The translations under genes and the position numbers were made by a program. From Alphaproteobacteria bacterium (GTDB lineage: Bacteria > Pseudomonadota > Alphaproteobacteria > UBA828): DNA of 5,772 nucleotides. The stretch covers positions 1 to 5,772 of the forward strand of contig JABJCZ010000395.1 in assembly GCA_018668475.1 (NCBI GenBank). The letters are read 5' to 3'. Under the pieces are notes generated by a model. That model searched no databases and was not told where the DNA came from. It worked only from the letters and a program-made list of their open reading frames with translations. Below, piece after piece: positions 5,678 through 5,772 of this stretch (the first letter of the stretch is position 1; every line of letters begins with the position of its first letter).

Positions 5678-5693
5678 ATGACGCCACAGTCCG

Positions 5694-5772
5694 TCATCTG
5701 ATGAGGTCTTCATCCCCGGCTTCGGTCAGCGCGAGCAGACGTTCATGGTCGAGATCGTGGAGGGTGCGCCCC
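5694..5772 (-). CDS. C-terminal end of an unidentified protein (runs off right edge)
   Basis: A minus-strand frame enters at the right edge (first whole codon 5771-5769), gives 25 residues and stops at TGA (5696-5694). The tail reads GRTLHDLDHERLLALTEAG followed by DEDLIR. It is leucine-rich and acidic, looks like a terminal amphipathic helix, and has no alternative frame of equal quality on this strand, since one other frame stops early. The family cannot be identified from so little. Its stop codon overlaps the CGTCAT element of the downstream hairpin cluster. Confidence 0.5.
   Translation of the reverse strand, partial: GRTLHDLDHERLLALTEAGDEDLIR

Larger units (their letters stand above)
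5523..5693. other. 171-bp intergenic region with palindromes and hairpins
   Basis: This gap between two minus-strand genes holds, from the downstream gene outward: a G-rich leader with the ribosome-binding site, an ATTGGC/GCCAAT palindrome (5557-5573), a CRP-type palindrome (5607-5622), and a hairpin cluster just after the incoming gene's stop codon (5650-5697). No open frame of credible length fits. A strong sigma-70 promoter is not obvious by eye. Confidence 0.6.

Noticed and set aside
5119..5697. A 192-residue minus-strand open frame covering the right-hand intergenic region
   Set aside because: It runs in a different frame across the 123-residue gene, is Arg/Ser/Gly-rich with the look of a shadow translation, and has no recognisable motif.

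Overview
The window looks like ordinary chromosomal DNA from an alphaproteobacterium. The evidence is moderately GC-rich coding sequence with strong third-position G/C preference, a DUF2336 protein (a family known mainly from Alphaproteobacteria), and several housekeeping or accessory enzymes of types common in Rhodospirillales/Rhodobacterales-like genomes. The genus cannot be told from this sequence. There are no rRNA or tRNA genes, CRISPR arrays, transposases, integrases or phage genes.

Layout, left to right. (1) A minus-strand pair: a hemerythrin-like HHE protein (908 to 348), then the first 86 codons of a DUF2336 protein (258 to 1) that leaves the window. (2) Divergent from the hemerythrin gene, a plus-strand pair: a ten-helix EamA/DMT transporter (about 1037-1969) and a secreted cyclophilin-type peptidyl-prolyl isomerase (2036-2632). 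(3) A minus-strand short-chain dehydrogenase-like gene (3445-2666) that converges on the isomerase gene with 33 bp between the stops; the gap holds an imperfect hairpin. (4) Divergent from it, a small secreted protein of unknown function (3540-3917). (5) A minus-strand pair, probably one operon: a 123-residue helical protein (5522-5151), then a class V PLP-dependent enzyme (5122-3914). The stop codon of the latter overlaps that of the small secreted protein. (6) A 171-bp intergenic region (5523-5693) with a perfect CRP-type palindrome, a second palindrome and a hairpin cluster, followed by the C-terminal 25 codons of an unidentified minus-strand gene that enters from the right edge.

How the genes work together: no single pathway joins them. 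The best local unit is the 5522-3914 pair, possibly under a CRP/FNR-family regulator and facing the small secreted protein gene. Two enzymes depart from their superfamily's textbook active site. The dehydrogenase lacks the Tyr-x-x-x-Lys motif, and the class V enzyme has no cysteine where group II cysteine desulfurases carry theirs. I found no convincing new defence, mobile or RNA system. The items most worth following up are the CRP-type site, the two atypical enzymes, the unassigned secreted protein, and the possible DUF2336 relationship of two genes near opposite ends of the window.
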